Positions 1 through 8,350 of a DNA stretch of 64,000 nt are shown here, one piece after another. Under the pieces are notes generated by a model. It was not told where the DNA came from and ran no database searches. It was given only the letters and a program-made list of their open reading frames with translations. Numbering within the stretch: position 1 is the first letter of the stretch; the number at the start of each line of letters is the position of its first letter. A program made the position numbers and the translations under genes. The stretch is from positions 682,001 through 746,000 of the forward strand of contig NZ_CP062804.1 in the NCBI RefSeq assembly GCF_008801925.2, read 5' to 3'. The DNA is from Cupriavidus basilensis (GTDB lineage: Bacteria; Pseudomonadota; Gammaproteobacteria; Burkholderiales; Burkholderiaceae).

Positions 1-1652
1 GGTTCCGTCCAATGTGCGCGCATGGCGCCAAGCTCGTCGTGCGAGATGCTGAGGATGGCCTTGTTGATGATGCCCAGCAATTCCGGATGCCGGTTGCTGA
101 CACCCACGCCGATTTCCAGCGGCACACCGCCCGCGTCCGCGGCGACCTTGAGCCGGCCGGCATAGGTTTGCCTGAGCATGCGGTCGGCCATGAAGGCGCT
201 GGAGAGGGTGGCATCCGCGCGTCCCGTGGCGACCATGCGGAAGGCCTCATCGTACGAGTTGGTCTCGCGCTGGCTCACCGCGTAGCTGGCCCGCACGAGA
301 TCGTAGAACCCGTCGAGCGGCGGTCCCGCGATGACCTTGCTGGCAAGGTCGGGCAGGCTCTCGATGCTGTCGTTGCCGGCGCGCGTGACAACGACCCAGT
401 TGCCGGAAAAATAGGGCGCGCTGACCGAGAGCGGGGCGTTGCCGGTGGCGGCAGGGTTCAGCGGCAGGATGGGCACCACGTCCAGCGTGCCGTTCTTGAG
501 CGCGGCAGTCGCGTCCGCGGCGCTAGCCGGCCAGTAAGGGACGAAACGCAGCCCGGTGCGCTGCGCGATCAGTTGCAGCACTTGCTCGGTGAGTCCGCCC
601 AGGCGTTGCCTGGCGTCAACGAACTGGAAGGGAACCAGGTCGCGCGTCGCCAGGTAGCGCACCTCCGGATGCAGGGCCGCCCACGCGCGCTCTGCGGTGG
701 TGAGCTTGAGCTTGTCGGTGATATCGAATTCGAGCGAGCTGGGCGTCCAGAAGGTGTCGATCTCGCGCCTGAGCGCAGCGGGCAGCTGCGCCAGCACCTG
801 GTTGATGATCCGGCCCAGCGCGGGGTCGCTCACCGCGAACGTGACGCCCTCGTGCGCCAGCGGCGCGAAGTTGCGCGCCGTCAGTTCATCGTAGCGGTAT
901 TGCTCGACGAGGTAGCCGGCCGCGGTGGCGTTGGTGACCATGACGAAGTCCGCTTCCCGGGAGAGCTGGTCGAGCGCGCTGAGCAGGTTCTGGAACGGCA
1001 GCAGCCGCGCGCCAGGGTAGGCTCGCTGCAGCAAGGCCGGCGAGACTTCGCCCGCCAGGTAGCCGATGGTGCGGCTGGCCCGGTTGCGCGCAAGGTCTCG
1101 CCGGGATACGACCTCGATCAGGCGATGGTCGTGGTATGGCGCGGTGCGCAAGCCGGTGCCCGGGTTGTCCAGCGAGGTGGTGATCAGGTCGATGGCGCCG
1201 CTGGCCAGATGGCTGCGTGCCAGTTCGTGCGAGGGGTAGCGCTGGATCTGCACCCGCACGCCAAGCCGGGCCACCACCACAGCAAGGTAGTCGGCGGAAA
1301 TCCCGCGGTAGTTCCCACTCAGGTCGACCAGGTCGAACGGCGGCAGGTAGTTGCCAACCACGGCCACCCGCAAGACCTTATGCGCGCGGCGCCATGCATG
1401 CGACGCCGCATCGTCGCCCCGGGGCGATGCGGTACGGTCGATGGCGTCGCTTGCGCCGGCGGGGTCCAGGCGGACCTGGGCATTCAGGCGCAACGGGCGC
1501 AGGGACTCGGCAGGCGGGGCAGCCAGCGCCAGCGTGCCCTGGCAAAGCGCCAGCAGCAGCACCAGCAGTTGTCGGCGCCACCAGTTGGCCGGCACGCACC
1601 GGCTCGCGGTGGGCGAGCCGTCCGCCGGCTGCGGGGAACTGCAGATGCGCAT
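1..1652 (-). CDS. BvgS/EvgS-like sensor protein, N-terminal part (runs off left edge)
   Basis: An open frame starts at an ATG at 1652, reads leftward and leaves the window with no stop, giving about 550 residues. A hydrophobic export segment lies at about residues 24-45. Two periplasmic solute-binding domains of the SBP_bac_3 type follow, about 93-315 and 322-548; the first contains PPFDLVDLSGNYRGISADY, the second LVPFQFVDARQRLGGLTEQV, and the visible end (SHDELGAMRAHW) is typical of the end of such a domain. Two tandem domains behind a signal peptide are the hallmark of BvgS/EvgS unorthodox sensor kinases, whose membrane, PAS, kinase and phosphorelay parts would lie outside the window. The kinase part is inferred. 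A long frame on the opposite strand here is an artefact of GC-rich coding. No partner response regulator is visible on this side. Confidence 0.8.
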   Translation of the reverse strand, partial: MRICSSPQPADGSPTASRCVPANWWRRQLLVLLLALCQGTLALAAPPAESLRPLRLNAQVRLDPAGASDAIDRTASPRGDDAASHAWRRAHKVLRVAVVGNYLPPFDLVDLSGNYRGISADYLAVVVARLGVRVQIQRYPSHELARSHLASGAIDLITTSLDNPGTGLRTAPYHDHRLIEVVSRRDLARNRASRTIGYLAGEVSPALLQRAYPGARLLPFQNLLSALDQLSREADFVMVTNATAAGYLVEQYRYDELTARNFAPLAHEGVTFAVSDPALGRIINQVLAQLPAALRREIDTFWTPSSLEFDITDKLKLTTAERAWAALHPEVRYLATRDLVPFQFVDARQRLGGLTEQVLQLIAQRTGLRFVPYWPASAADATAALKNGTLDVVPILPLNPAATGNAPLSVSAPYFSGNWVVVTRAGNDSIESLPDLASKVIAGPPLDGFYDLVRASYAVSQRETNSYDEAFRMVATGRADATLSSAFMADRMLRQTYAGRLKVAADAGGVPLEIGVGVSNRHPELLGIINKAILSISHDELGAMRAHWTE

Positions 1653-2084
1653 AAGGGAATCTCGTGGAGGGAGGCGCGCCGCGGTGTGACTGATTTGCGC
1701 ACGCATGGGGCTGCAGCCTCCAGGCGGCGCCGGGCGCCAGCCGGGAAGTGCATGCCTTGGCCCAAATGTACGGGCCGCGCTTGCGCTCAGATTTGAGAAG
1801 TGTCTGAAAAGACCTGCAGAACTTTCCGAGGCTTGCGCACGGGGAATGGGATCCGGGCGGGTCACGTCCGGTAATGCTTCTGCTCTGGAGTGACGTTTGA
1901 GGCGCGTGGACGCCGTTTCGGAGGCTTCTTATATCGTGATAGGCCCAGGCTATCCACCAATTATAGTAAAAACCAATCGTTATGTTTGTAACGATGAATT
2001 GTACAAATCACCTTGGCGCGGACAAAATCGGGTCTTCGCTGCAACACGCGGCCATCCACCCCCAAGTCATCCAGGAGCTAACCC
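1653..2084. other. Intergenic region between divergent sensor and peroxiredoxin genes
   Basis: No convincing gene. The left half is GC-rich; the right half (about 1925-2020) is unusually AT-rich for this window and carries the OxyR-like dyad listed separately, so it is probably the promoter region of the peroxiredoxin gene. The promoter of the leftward sensor gene must also lie here, but I see no clear -35/-10 pair for it. Confidence 0.6.
1939..1966 (+). promoter_or_regulatory. OxyR-like operator upstream of peroxiredoxin gene
   Basis: ATAG (1939-1942), seven bases, CTAT (1950-1953) matches one ATAG-N7-CTAT half of the OxyR motif, and a further ATAG lies at 1963-1966. The second half is degenerate: the spacing between the two ATAG blocks is 24 rather than the canonical 22. 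Position about 120 bases before the peroxiredoxin start and the function of that gene make peroxide control plausible. An AT-rich stretch (TATGTT at 1981-1986) could be the -10. Confidence 0.45.
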
Positions 2085-2816
2085 ATGCTGCAATCCCGTG
2101 AAGGTCAACGCGTTCCCAATGTCACGTTCCGCGTTCGCGAGAACAACGAATGGAAGACCGTGACCACGGCCGACTTGTTCGAAGGCAAGACCATCGCACT
2201 GTTCTCGTTGCCGGGCGCATTCACCCCGACCTGTTCGTCCACCCACCTGCCGCGCTACAACGAGCTGGCGCCGGTGTTTGCCAAGCACGGCGTGGACGCG
2301 ATCCTGTGCGTCTCGGTCAACGACACGTTCGTGATGAACGAGTGGGCGAAAGACCAGGAGTCGGAAAACATCGTGATGATTCCCGATGGCAACGGTGAAT
2401 TCACCGAAGGCATGGGCATGCTGGTCGACAAGGCTGACCTGGGCTTCGGCAAGCGCAGCTGGCGCTATTCGATGCTGGTCAAGGACGGCGTGGTCGACAA
2501 GATGTTCATCGAGCCGGAAGAGCCGGGCGACCCGTTCAAGGTGTCGGACGCCGACACCATGCTCAACTACATTGCCCCCAACGCCAAGAAGCCCGACCAG
2601 GTCGTGGTGTTCTCCAAGGTGGGTTGCTCGTTCTGCGCCAAGGCCAAGCAGATGCTGTCGGACCACGGCTTCGAGTACATCGACGTGCCGCTGGAACACA
2701 AGATCCGCGGCAAGGTGCTGGGCGCCTTGTCGGGCGACATGACCGCACCGCAGATCTTCATCAACGGCAAGCTGATCGGCGGCGCCGATGCGCTTGAAAC
2801 CTACCTGGTTCGCTAA
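2085..2816 (+). CDS. Peroxiredoxin-glutaredoxin hybrid protein (glutathione-dependent peroxidase)
   Basis: 243 residues, a Prx5-type peroxiredoxin (about 1-165) fused to a glutaredoxin (about 170-243). The peroxidatic cysteine is C50 in PGAFTPTC; the glutaredoxin active site is C181-S-F-C184 followed by the TAPQIFI and GG-A-D segments that bind glutathione. Fusions of this kind reduce hydrogen peroxide and alkyl hydroperoxides with electrons from glutathione, the glutaredoxin half recycling the peroxiredoxin half; expected in the cytoplasm. The start is supported by CCAGGAGC eight bases upstream. The OxyR-like dyad upstream suggests peroxide induction. Followed after 170 bases by a flavin disulfide oxidoreductase on the same strand, a functionally plausible neighbour but with no evidence of co-transcription. 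Confidence 0.95.
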   Translation: MLQSREGQRVPNVTFRVRENNEWKTVTTADLFEGKTIALFSLPGAFTPTCSSTHLPRYNELAPVFAKHGVDAILCVSVNDTFVMNEWAKDQESENIVMIPDGNGEFTEGMGMLVDKADLGFGKRSWRYSMLVKDGVVDKMFIEPEEPGDPFKVSDADTMLNYIAPNAKKPDQVVVFSKVGCSFCAKAKQMLSDHGFEYIDVPLEHKIRGKVLGALSGDMTAPQIFINGKLIGGADALETYLVR

Positions 2817-2986
2817 GCGTTAGCCAGCCACACGACACACGACGCAAGACACACAACACGCTTGAACGCCGCAGGGCGCGGCGCCGGCAAGGCCGGCAGC
2901 CGTGCCCCAGTCGGCGGACCCGATGGCAGCGCCACCCGGTGCCATCCGGTCCGTTGATTGACACAGCCTTTACCAGGAACGCCGAC

Positions 2987-4432
2987 ATGACCACCCCGCA
3001 GAACGTGCAAAACGCGCAGAACTTGCAGAACGCAAAGACCGTGCAAACCATCCAGACCGATGTCGCCGTGATCGGCGCCGGCACGGCGGGCCTGGCCGCA
3101 TATCGCGCGGCCCGCGCTGCCGGCAAGCGCGCCGTCATCATCGAAGGCGGCCCCTATGGCACCACCTGCGCCCGCGTGGGCTGCATGCCCTCCAAGCTGC
3201 TGATCGCCGCGGCCGAGGCCGCGCATGAAGTGCGCCACACGGCTGCCTTCGGTGTGCATGTGGATGGCGAGATCCGCATCGACGGGCGCGAAGTCATGGC
3301 GCGCGTCAAGCGCGAGCGCGACCGCTTTGTCGGCTTCGTGGTGCGCGGCGTGGACGGCATTCCCGCCGAGGACAAAGTGAGCGGCTATGCCCGCTTCATC
3401 GACAACACCGTGCTGCAGGTTGGCGAGCATACCACCGTGCGTGCCAGCCGCGTGGTGATCGCCACCGGCTCCAGCCCCGTGATCCCACCGCCGTTCAAGG
3501 TGTTCGGCGATCGCCTGGTGGTCAACGACGACGTCTTCGCTTGGGACGACCTGCCGCGCCGCGTCGCCGTGTTCGGCCCTGGCGTGATCGGGCTGGAACT
3601 TGGCCAGGCGCTGTCCCGCCTGGGCGTGCAGGTGCGCGTGTTCGGCCTGCGCGGCGGCGTGGGCCCGCTGACCGATCCGGCCATCAAGGCCAATGCGGTG
3701 GCTAGCTACCGCGAGGAGTTCTACCTCGACCCGGATGCCAGGCTGGCCGAGATGCACCGCGACGGCGACGAGGCGGTGATCAGCTTTACCGATCTCTCGG
3801 GTAATACCGTGACGGAGCGCTTTGATTACGTGCTCGCCGCCACCGGCCGCCAGCCCAATGTGCGCGGCCTCGGGCTTGAGCACACCGGCCTGGATTTGGA
3901 TTGGCGCGGCCTGCCGGTATTCGATCCGACCACCCTGCAATGCGGCACGGCGCCGATCTTCATCGCCGGCGACGCCAACGACGTCCTGCCGCTGCTGCAT
4001 GAAGCGGCCGACGAAGGCAAGGCAGCTGGCGAGAACGCCGCGGCCTATCCCGAGGTGCGCCCGTTGTCGCGCCGCGCCCCCATCGGCGTGGTCTTCACCG
4101 ACCCGCAGATCGCCATGGTGGGCCAGCGCCATGCCGACCTCGAGCCCGACAGCTTTGTCATCGGCGAGGTGAGCTTCGAGGACCAGGGCCGCAGCCGCGT
4201 CATGCTCAAGAACCGTGGACTGATGCACGTCTATGCCGACAAGGCTAGCGGGCGCTTTCTCGGTGCGGAATGGACCGGCCCGCGCGCCGAGAATATCGCG
4301 CACTTGCTGGCCTGGGCTTACCAGCAAGCGCTCACCATCGAGCAGATGCTGGCCATGCCGTACTACCACCCGGTGGTGGAAGAGGGCCTGCGCACCGCGC
4401 TGCGCGATGCGGCCGCGAAGCTGGCCAGCTGA
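2987..4432 (+). CDS. Pyridine nucleotide-disulfide oxidoreductase, dihydrolipoamide dehydrogenase-like
   Basis: About 481 residues. The N-terminus has a hydrophilic, glutamine/asparagine-rich leader (QNVQNAQNLQNAKTVQTIQ) before the FAD-binding VAVIGAGTAGLAA; the redox-active disulfide is in TTCARVGCMPSK; a second Rossmann motif (VFGPGVIGLELGQAL) binds NAD(P)H; the C-terminal dimerisation domain has HPVVEEGL, matching the His-Pro-x-x-x-Glu active-site segment. Annotated relatives are called dihydrolipoamide dehydrogenases, but there is no lipoyl-enzyme gene beside it, so the disulfide substrate is unknown. I chose ATG 2987 over the upstream in-frame 2939 because AGGA lies about nine bases before 2987 and the extra 16 residues do not resemble the family. 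Confidence 0.85.
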   Translation: MTTPQNVQNAQNLQNAKTVQTIQTDVAVIGAGTAGLAAYRAARAAGKRAVIIEGGPYGTTCARVGCMPSKLLIAAAEAAHEVRHTAAFGVHVDGEIRIDGREVMARVKRERDRFVGFVVRGVDGIPAEDKVSGYARFIDNTVLQVGEHTTVRASRVVIATGSSPVIPPPFKVFGDRLVVNDDVFAWDDLPRRVAVFGPGVIGLELGQALSRLGVQVRVFGLRGGVGPLTDPAIKANAVASYREEFYLDPDARLAEMHRDGDEAVISFTDLSGNTVTERFDYVLAATGRQPNVRGLGLEHTGLDLDWRGLPVFDPTTLQCGTAPIFIAGDANDVLPLLHEAADEGKAAGENAAAYPEVRPLSRRAPIGVVFTDPQIAMVGQRHADLEPDSFVIGEVSFEDQGRSRVMLKNRGLMHVYADKASGRFLGAEWTGPRAENIAHLLAWAYQQALTIEQMLAMPYYHPVVEEGLRTALRDAAAKLAS

Positions 4433-4659
4433 GCCCGGTCATCACGGTCACGCTGAACGTGGTGCCGGTGATTGGCATCCTTGACCACTTCGGCATCCAG
4501 ACCACCCGCTTCGTTGCGTTGGCACCCCATTGACGACGCTGTGATTCCGTTGTAGGCAGCGCGGATGACGGACTCGCCTGCCTGGCCGGCTTGCCGTTGC
4601 CCGTTTTGTGGGCAGTCCGATGGGGTCCGCGTGCTAGAGCCATTTGCGGAGCTTGTTGA

Positions 4660-4692
4660 CAGTGTTATCCACATAAAGTGTGGATAACACTG
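4660..4692. repeat. Perfect inverted repeat containing two opposed DnaA-box sequences
   Basis: Arms CAGTGTTATCCACA (4660-4673) and TGTGGATAACACTG (4679-4692) are perfect inverted repeats around TAAAG. Each arm contains TTATCCACA or its complement, the exact consensus DnaA box. A perfect -35-like TTGACA (4656-4661) overlaps the left arm, so an operator or promoter element is the other reading. No T-run follows, so it does not look like an intrinsic terminator. Confidence 0.7.
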
Positions 4693-4875
4693 CCGGGCGG
4701 CAGCAGCGGAGATGTGAGGTCCGGCGGGTTTGTCAAGCCCCGGGGCCAGGTTTTTGCTGGCGGCGGTGGGCGCGGCGGCGTCCGGTGCGCAGGTCCTGCC
4801 GGCTTGTGCTGCCAGCGCGGAATCGGCGCAACTCGTCGCCGGGAGTGATGGGCATGGCACTGGCTGCCGCCATGC

Positions 4876-4912
4876 CCATGCCGCGATACCCCATGCCGCG
4901 ATACCCCATGCC
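4876..4912. repeat. Tandem 15-base repeat
   Basis: CCATGCCGCGATACC occurs at 4876-4890 and 4891-4905 and begins a third time (4906-4912). It lies about 50 bases before the YciI-family gene. Function unknown; possibly slippage. Confidence 0.7.
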
Positions 4913-4960
4913 CTATTCCCTGTTATCGATTCCAACCCGCCATCACCCGAGGACAACACC

Positions 4961-5257
4961 ATGCCATTCCTGATCGAAACCTGGGACAAGCCACAGCACC
5001 AGCATGTGCGGCAAGCGGCCCGAGCGGGGCACCTGGCGTTCCTGGACGCCCAGAAGGCCCTGCTGCTGGCCTGCGGGGCCAAGCTCAACGATGACGGCAG
5101 CGATGCCGGCGGCGGCTTCTATATCGTCGACCTCGACACCCGCGAAGCGGCGCAGCAATTCATCGATGCCGACCCGTTCACGCAGGCCGGCCTGTTTGCC
5201 GAGGTGCGCATCACGCGCTGGCGCAAGGCCTATCTGGGTGGTGAATGCTACCTGTAG
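4961..5257 (+). CDS. YciI family protein
   Basis: 98 residues covering one YCII domain: the family pattern of an N-terminal strand, R-x-x-H (AARAGHLAFL), a glycine-rich turn and a C-terminal FIDADPFTQAGLF segment in which the D-P-F is characteristic. YciI proteins are small dimeric alpha-beta barrels related to muconolactone isomerase; the activity of this member is unknown. An in-frame extension to 4730 exists but only the region from 4961 looks like the family, and GAGGA lies about ten bases before this ATG. Confidence 0.85.
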   Translation: MPFLIETWDKPQHQHVRQAARAGHLAFLDAQKALLLACGAKLNDDGSDAGGGFYIVDLDTREAAQQFIDADPFTQAGLFAEVRITRWRKAYLGGECYL

Positions 5258-5291
5258 CCAGCGGGCGCGATGTGTCTTTGCCGGGGCGCGC

Positions 5292-5825
5292 TCAGCCGCC
5301 CCGTGTCATCCCCGGCGCATCCGGCTCACGCCGTTCCAGGTTGGCGTAGGCATCCGCCGCGATCACGCCGAACATGATGTGGGCGAACAGGCTTTCCCAC
5401 CCGCGTGCCTCGTCGAACCAGTTGAAGTACCGGCCCATCACGTAGAAATTCACCAGATAGACCAGCACCCCGAACACCGCGCCCGCAAGCGTGGCCATGC
5501 CGATGCTGGAATCAAAGCGGAACGACGCAATGAGCATGGCCAGGATCGTCGCCAGCACGATCGACAGGCCAAAGTGCACGATGCCCGCGGCCAGCACGAT
5601 GGTCCAGCTGAACGCATCGGCGGAGGCCAGCGCCTGCCGGCCGAGCATGAGGGCAGCCACCATCTTTACCGTGCCCCACGCCCCCTGGTACAGCACAAAG
5701 CGCGCCGTCAGCAGCTCCAGTACGACGTACAGCGTGCCCGCGATCAGCCCCGCAATCGCTGCGGCGCGCCAGTCCGGCGCGCGGCGGGCGAAATGGTGCG
5801 GCTGCATATGCAAATGGAGTTCCAT
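5292..5825 (-). CDS. Small integral membrane protein of unknown function
   Basis: 177 residues with four predicted membrane spans (about 25-48, 60-80, 90-115 and 120-150) and a histidine-rich start (HLHMQPHHF). I do not recognise a characterised family. The start at 5825 is supported by AAGGAG about six bases upstream; longer in-frame extensions run into the next intergenic region and look non-coding. It lies 160 bases downstream of the hydratase gene on the same strand and converges with the YciI gene, with only 34 bases between the two stops. Confidence 0.75.
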   Translation of the reverse strand: MELHLHMQPHHFARRAPDWRAAAIAGLIAGTLYVVLELLTARFVLYQGAWGTVKMVAALMLGRQALASADAFSWTIVLAAGIVHFGLSIVLATILAMLIASFRFDSSIGMATLAGAVFGVLVYLVNFYVMGRYFNWFDEARGWESLFAHIMFGVIAADAYANLERREPDAPGMTRGG

Positions 5826-5986
5826 GAACGGCTCCTTCTCACCAGCGGCCTGAAAGCCAGGCCCTTGTGATAGTTCTAGCCTATCCGCTGGAAATGCCAA
5901 GGCCGCGAGTGCGCGCAAAGCGCCTCGGGCGCCGGCCTGGGTGACGAGAACGAAGCGCGAGGAATCGGGCCGCAAGGGCCCCGGTT

Positions 5987-6784
5987 TCAGCCCGCGGCTT
6001 GCGGCGCGAGCTTGACCACCAGTTCGCCGCCGCCATAGGTGGCCTGGATCGTATGCGCGCCGGCCGGCACGTCGAACGGGCGCGTGAGCGTGCCGGTGGT
6101 CACCACGGCGCCTTTGCGCAAGGTGACGCCGCGCTCGGCCGCATGCGCCAGCAGCGATTGCAGGGCTTCCAGCGGGTAGATCGCATCGTCGCCGGCAAGC
6201 GGTTGTGCGCACGTCACGCCGTCAAGCGCCACGCTGGCGCTTGAGCGCACGTCTTCCATGCTGTCGGCGTCGATCTTTGCGCCCAGCACCAGCGCGTGGA
6301 AGCCCACGTTATCGCCGGCAAAAGCCGGCATGCCCACCGCAACGCGGTCTTCATAGCGCGACAGCACCACCTCGACGGCAACCTGCGCGCTGTCGATCAG
6401 ATCGGCCAGCGCTGCCGGCGCGAGTTCGGCCTGCTGCGGCGCGACGTCGCGCGCCAGCCGCACGGCAATCTCGAACTCGATGGTCACGACCGCTCCCTTG
6501 GGGACCGGCACGGTGTCGCCCGAGGCATAACAGCGCGATGCGCCCACCTGGCCCACCAGCGGGCGCGCCAGCTTTGCGCGCCGCATGGCGTTGGCACTGC
6601 CGACACCCAGCTTCCATCCCACCACCGGATCGCCGAGCGCGGCGATGAAATGATCCTGCACGTCATAACCGCTGCCGAGCGTTGCCGGCTTGGCGTCGGC
6701 GGGCAGGTCAGCGAATTGCACGCCGCGCCGGCAGGCGTCGGTCAGCAGCATCGCCGCGGGGCCGGGGTTGAAGGGTGCGCTCAC
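5987..6784 (-). CDS. 2-keto-4-pentenoate hydratase / fumarylacetoacetate hydrolase-family enzyme
   Basis: 265 residues, the usual length of MhpD-type hydratases and the related 4-oxalocrotonate decarboxylases. Family features include VGWKLGVGS, a metal-binding EFEIAVRL segment around residues 110-117, VEVVLSRYED and the GDN motif, and a C-terminal GAVVTTGTL. Members hydrate 2-hydroxypenta-2,4-dienoate to 4-hydroxy-2-oxovalerate in meta-cleavage pathways. No aldolase, acylating aldehyde dehydrogenase or ring-cleavage dioxygenase is beside it, so the physiological substrate cannot be fixed. Transcribed with the BLUF and folE genes upstream on the same strand, 78 bases after the BLUF gene. Confidence 0.85.
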   Translation of the reverse strand: MSAPFNPGPAAMLLTDACRRGVQFADLPADAKPATLGSGYDVQDHFIAALGDPVVGWKLGVGSANAMRRAKLARPLVGQVGASRCYASGDTVPVPKGAVVTIEFEIAVRLARDVAPQQAELAPAALADLIDSAQVAVEVVLSRYEDRVAVGMPAFAGDNVGFHALVLGAKIDADSMEDVRSSASVALDGVTCAQPLAGDDAIYPLEALQSLLAHAAERGVTLRKGAVVTTGTLTRPFDVPAGAHTIQATYGGGELVVKLAPQAAG

Positions 6785-6862
6785 GAATTCTCCTGGGTGA
6801 TCGGTGATGGATGATGGGTTGTTGAGTAGCGGGCGGCTGGCCGGGCCACGGCACGAACGCGT

Positions 6863-7306
6863 TCAGAAGCGATGGCGCTCCGAGGTGCGCCCCACGATCG
6901 ACGCCCCCGCGATCAGCTCCTTGAGCAGCGCTTGCGAGGCGTGGCCGCTGGTGCGGTAGGGATCGAGCTCGCCGTGGGCGGAATACTTCAGGATGGTGGC
7001 CATATTGACCTTGCCGGTATTGACCAGGCCCATTGCCCAGCCAGCGAACTCGCGCTCGAGGATTTCCTCGTAGTGCAGCAGCACCACGTCCTCGTGGCGT
7101 GCGTCCCGGCCGATCAGCTGGTACAGGCGTGAGACTTCCGTGCGGCCGCCTTCGAGCGCCTGCATGAAGATGCCGTTGCCGTAGCACAGCACGCCGGTAA
7201 TGCCGTGCTTCGGGTTATTCGCCACGCTGGTAGCGACGATGGCGTCTACCAGCGCGGGATCGGCCGGCTGGCAAGCGCGGCTGGCGTAGAGCAGGCGTAC
7301 GAGCAT
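6863..7306 (-). CDS. BLUF-domain blue-light sensor protein
   Basis: 147 residues consisting of a BLUF domain (about 1-95) and a short helical C-terminal tail. The flavin-contacting residues are present: Y7 in LLYAS, N31 in NNPKHGITG, Q49 in FMQALEGG, and the FAGWAMG segment with its Trp/Met. BLUF proteins bind FAD and rearrange the Tyr-Gln hydrogen-bond network on blue light. This is a stand-alone, short BLUF protein with no output domain, so it presumably acts through a partner protein. It lies 45 bases downstream of folE in the same direction. Confidence 0.93.
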   Translation of the reverse strand: MLVRLLYASRACQPADPALVDAIVATSVANNPKHGITGVLCYGNGIFMQALEGGRTEVSRLYQLIGRDARHEDVVLLHYEEILEREFAGWAMGLVNTGKVNMATILKYSAHGELDPYRTSGHASQALLKELIAGASIVGRTSERHRF

Positions 7307-7351
7307 GTTATCTCCACTGGGTTTGCGTGCGAGCAGGTGAATCGCGCTGGC

Positions 7352-8077
7352 TTAGTCGCGCGTCCGGTTCAGCAGGGTCAGGAACTCGCGGCGCAGGCTG
7401 TCATCCTTGAGGAACGAGCCGCGCATCACGCTGTTGGTCATCTTTGCATCGGTGTCGCGCACGCCGCGCCAGTGCATGCAGAAATGCTCGGCTTCCATGA
7501 CGATGGCCAGCCCGTCCGGGCTCATCTTTTCCTGCAGCAGGTCGGCCACCTGGGTCACGGCTTCCTCCTGGATCTGCGGGCGGCACATGATCCATTCGGC
7601 CAGGCGCGCATACTTGGACAAGCCGATCAGGTTGGAATGCTGGTTGGGCATCACACCCACCCACAGCTTGCCGATGATCGGGCACAGATGATGCGAGCAG
7701 GCGCTGCGCACGCGCAGCGGGCCCACGATCATCAACTCGTTGATGCGCTCCGCGTTGGGGAATTCGGTCACATTGGGCTGGTTGACGTAGCGGCCAGCGA
7801 AGATCTCCTTCAGGTACATCTTGGCCACGCGGCGCGCGGTCTCGCGGGTGTTGTGATCGTGGTCGATATCGATCACCAGGCTGCGCAGCACCTCTTCCAT
7901 GCGCGACTGCACTTCATCGAGCAACTCGTCCAGTTCGCCGGGCTCGACATACGCGGCGATATTGTCGTTGGCGTGGAAGCGCTCGCGTGCCGCCTGCAAA
8001 CGCGACCGTATGCGGGTCGACACACTACCCAAGGCCTCGTCGAGGCCGGGATCAGGTGCTTGGTGGTCGGATTCCAT
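7352..8077 (-). CDS. folE: GTP cyclohydrolase I
   Basis: 241 residues. Catalyses GTP to 7,8-dihydroneopterin triphosphate, the first step of tetrahydrofolate and pterin synthesis. The zinc ligands of the type IA enzyme are visible: Cys and His in ACSHHLCP and the later Cys in EAEHFCM, with the catalytic region GLSKYARLAEW and the RPQIQEE GTP-binding segment. The N-terminus carries about 50 extra residues compared with the shortest bacterial enzymes. I placed the start at ATG 8077; an in-frame extension to 8266 looks non-coding, but the ribosome-binding site before 8077 is weak, so the start is uncertain. Confidence 0.92.
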   Translation of the reverse strand: MESDHQAPDPGLDEALGSVSTRIRSRLQAARERFHANDNIAAYVEPGELDELLDEVQSRMEEVLRSLVIDIDHDHNTRETARRVAKMYLKEIFAGRYVNQPNVTEFPNAERINELMIVGPLRVRSACSHHLCPIIGKLWVGVMPNQHSNLIGLSKYARLAEWIMCRPQIQEEAVTQVADLLQEKMSPDGLAIVMEAEHFCMHWRGVRDTDAKMTNSVMRGSFLKDDSLRREFLTLLNRTRD

Positions 8078-8350
8078 ATCGTGCGGTTCGTGGCTGTCGT
8101 TGAAGGATCGTTGAAGGGGGGCGAGCAGGCGGGCATGGCGTGCCGATCTACCTCTGGCCCGGAAAGGCGTCTGGTTGCATCCGGTCGCCCTTGATCGCCT
8201 CTTTGCGCCTACTTTACAACAATATCCTGCGCCGGCACCGGCTAGCCTCGGGTGCATGGCACGCAACAGCGCGGGGGGATGGGAAGAGGGGCCGGCCAGA
8301 TCGCGATGTGGCTGGGCCGCATCGCGGGCGCGGGCCCTTGGCAGGGATGG

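Larger units (their letters stand above)
4433..4960. other. Intergenic region with palindrome and short direct repeats
   Basis: 528 bases with no supported gene. It holds a perfect 14-base-arm inverted repeat at 4660-4692 preceded by TTGACA, and a duplicated 15-mer at 4876-4905; both are listed separately. The short frames here have poor codon use and no recognisable product. Confidence 0.6.

Noticed and set aside
12..1796. 594-codon open frame on the plus strand
   Set aside because: Antisense to the sensor gene; the minus-strand frame has a signal peptide and two clear solute-binding domains, while this one is low-complexity Arg/Gly/Ala.
2067..2699. 210-codon minus-strand frame
   Set aside because: Antisense to the peroxiredoxin-glutaredoxin gene.
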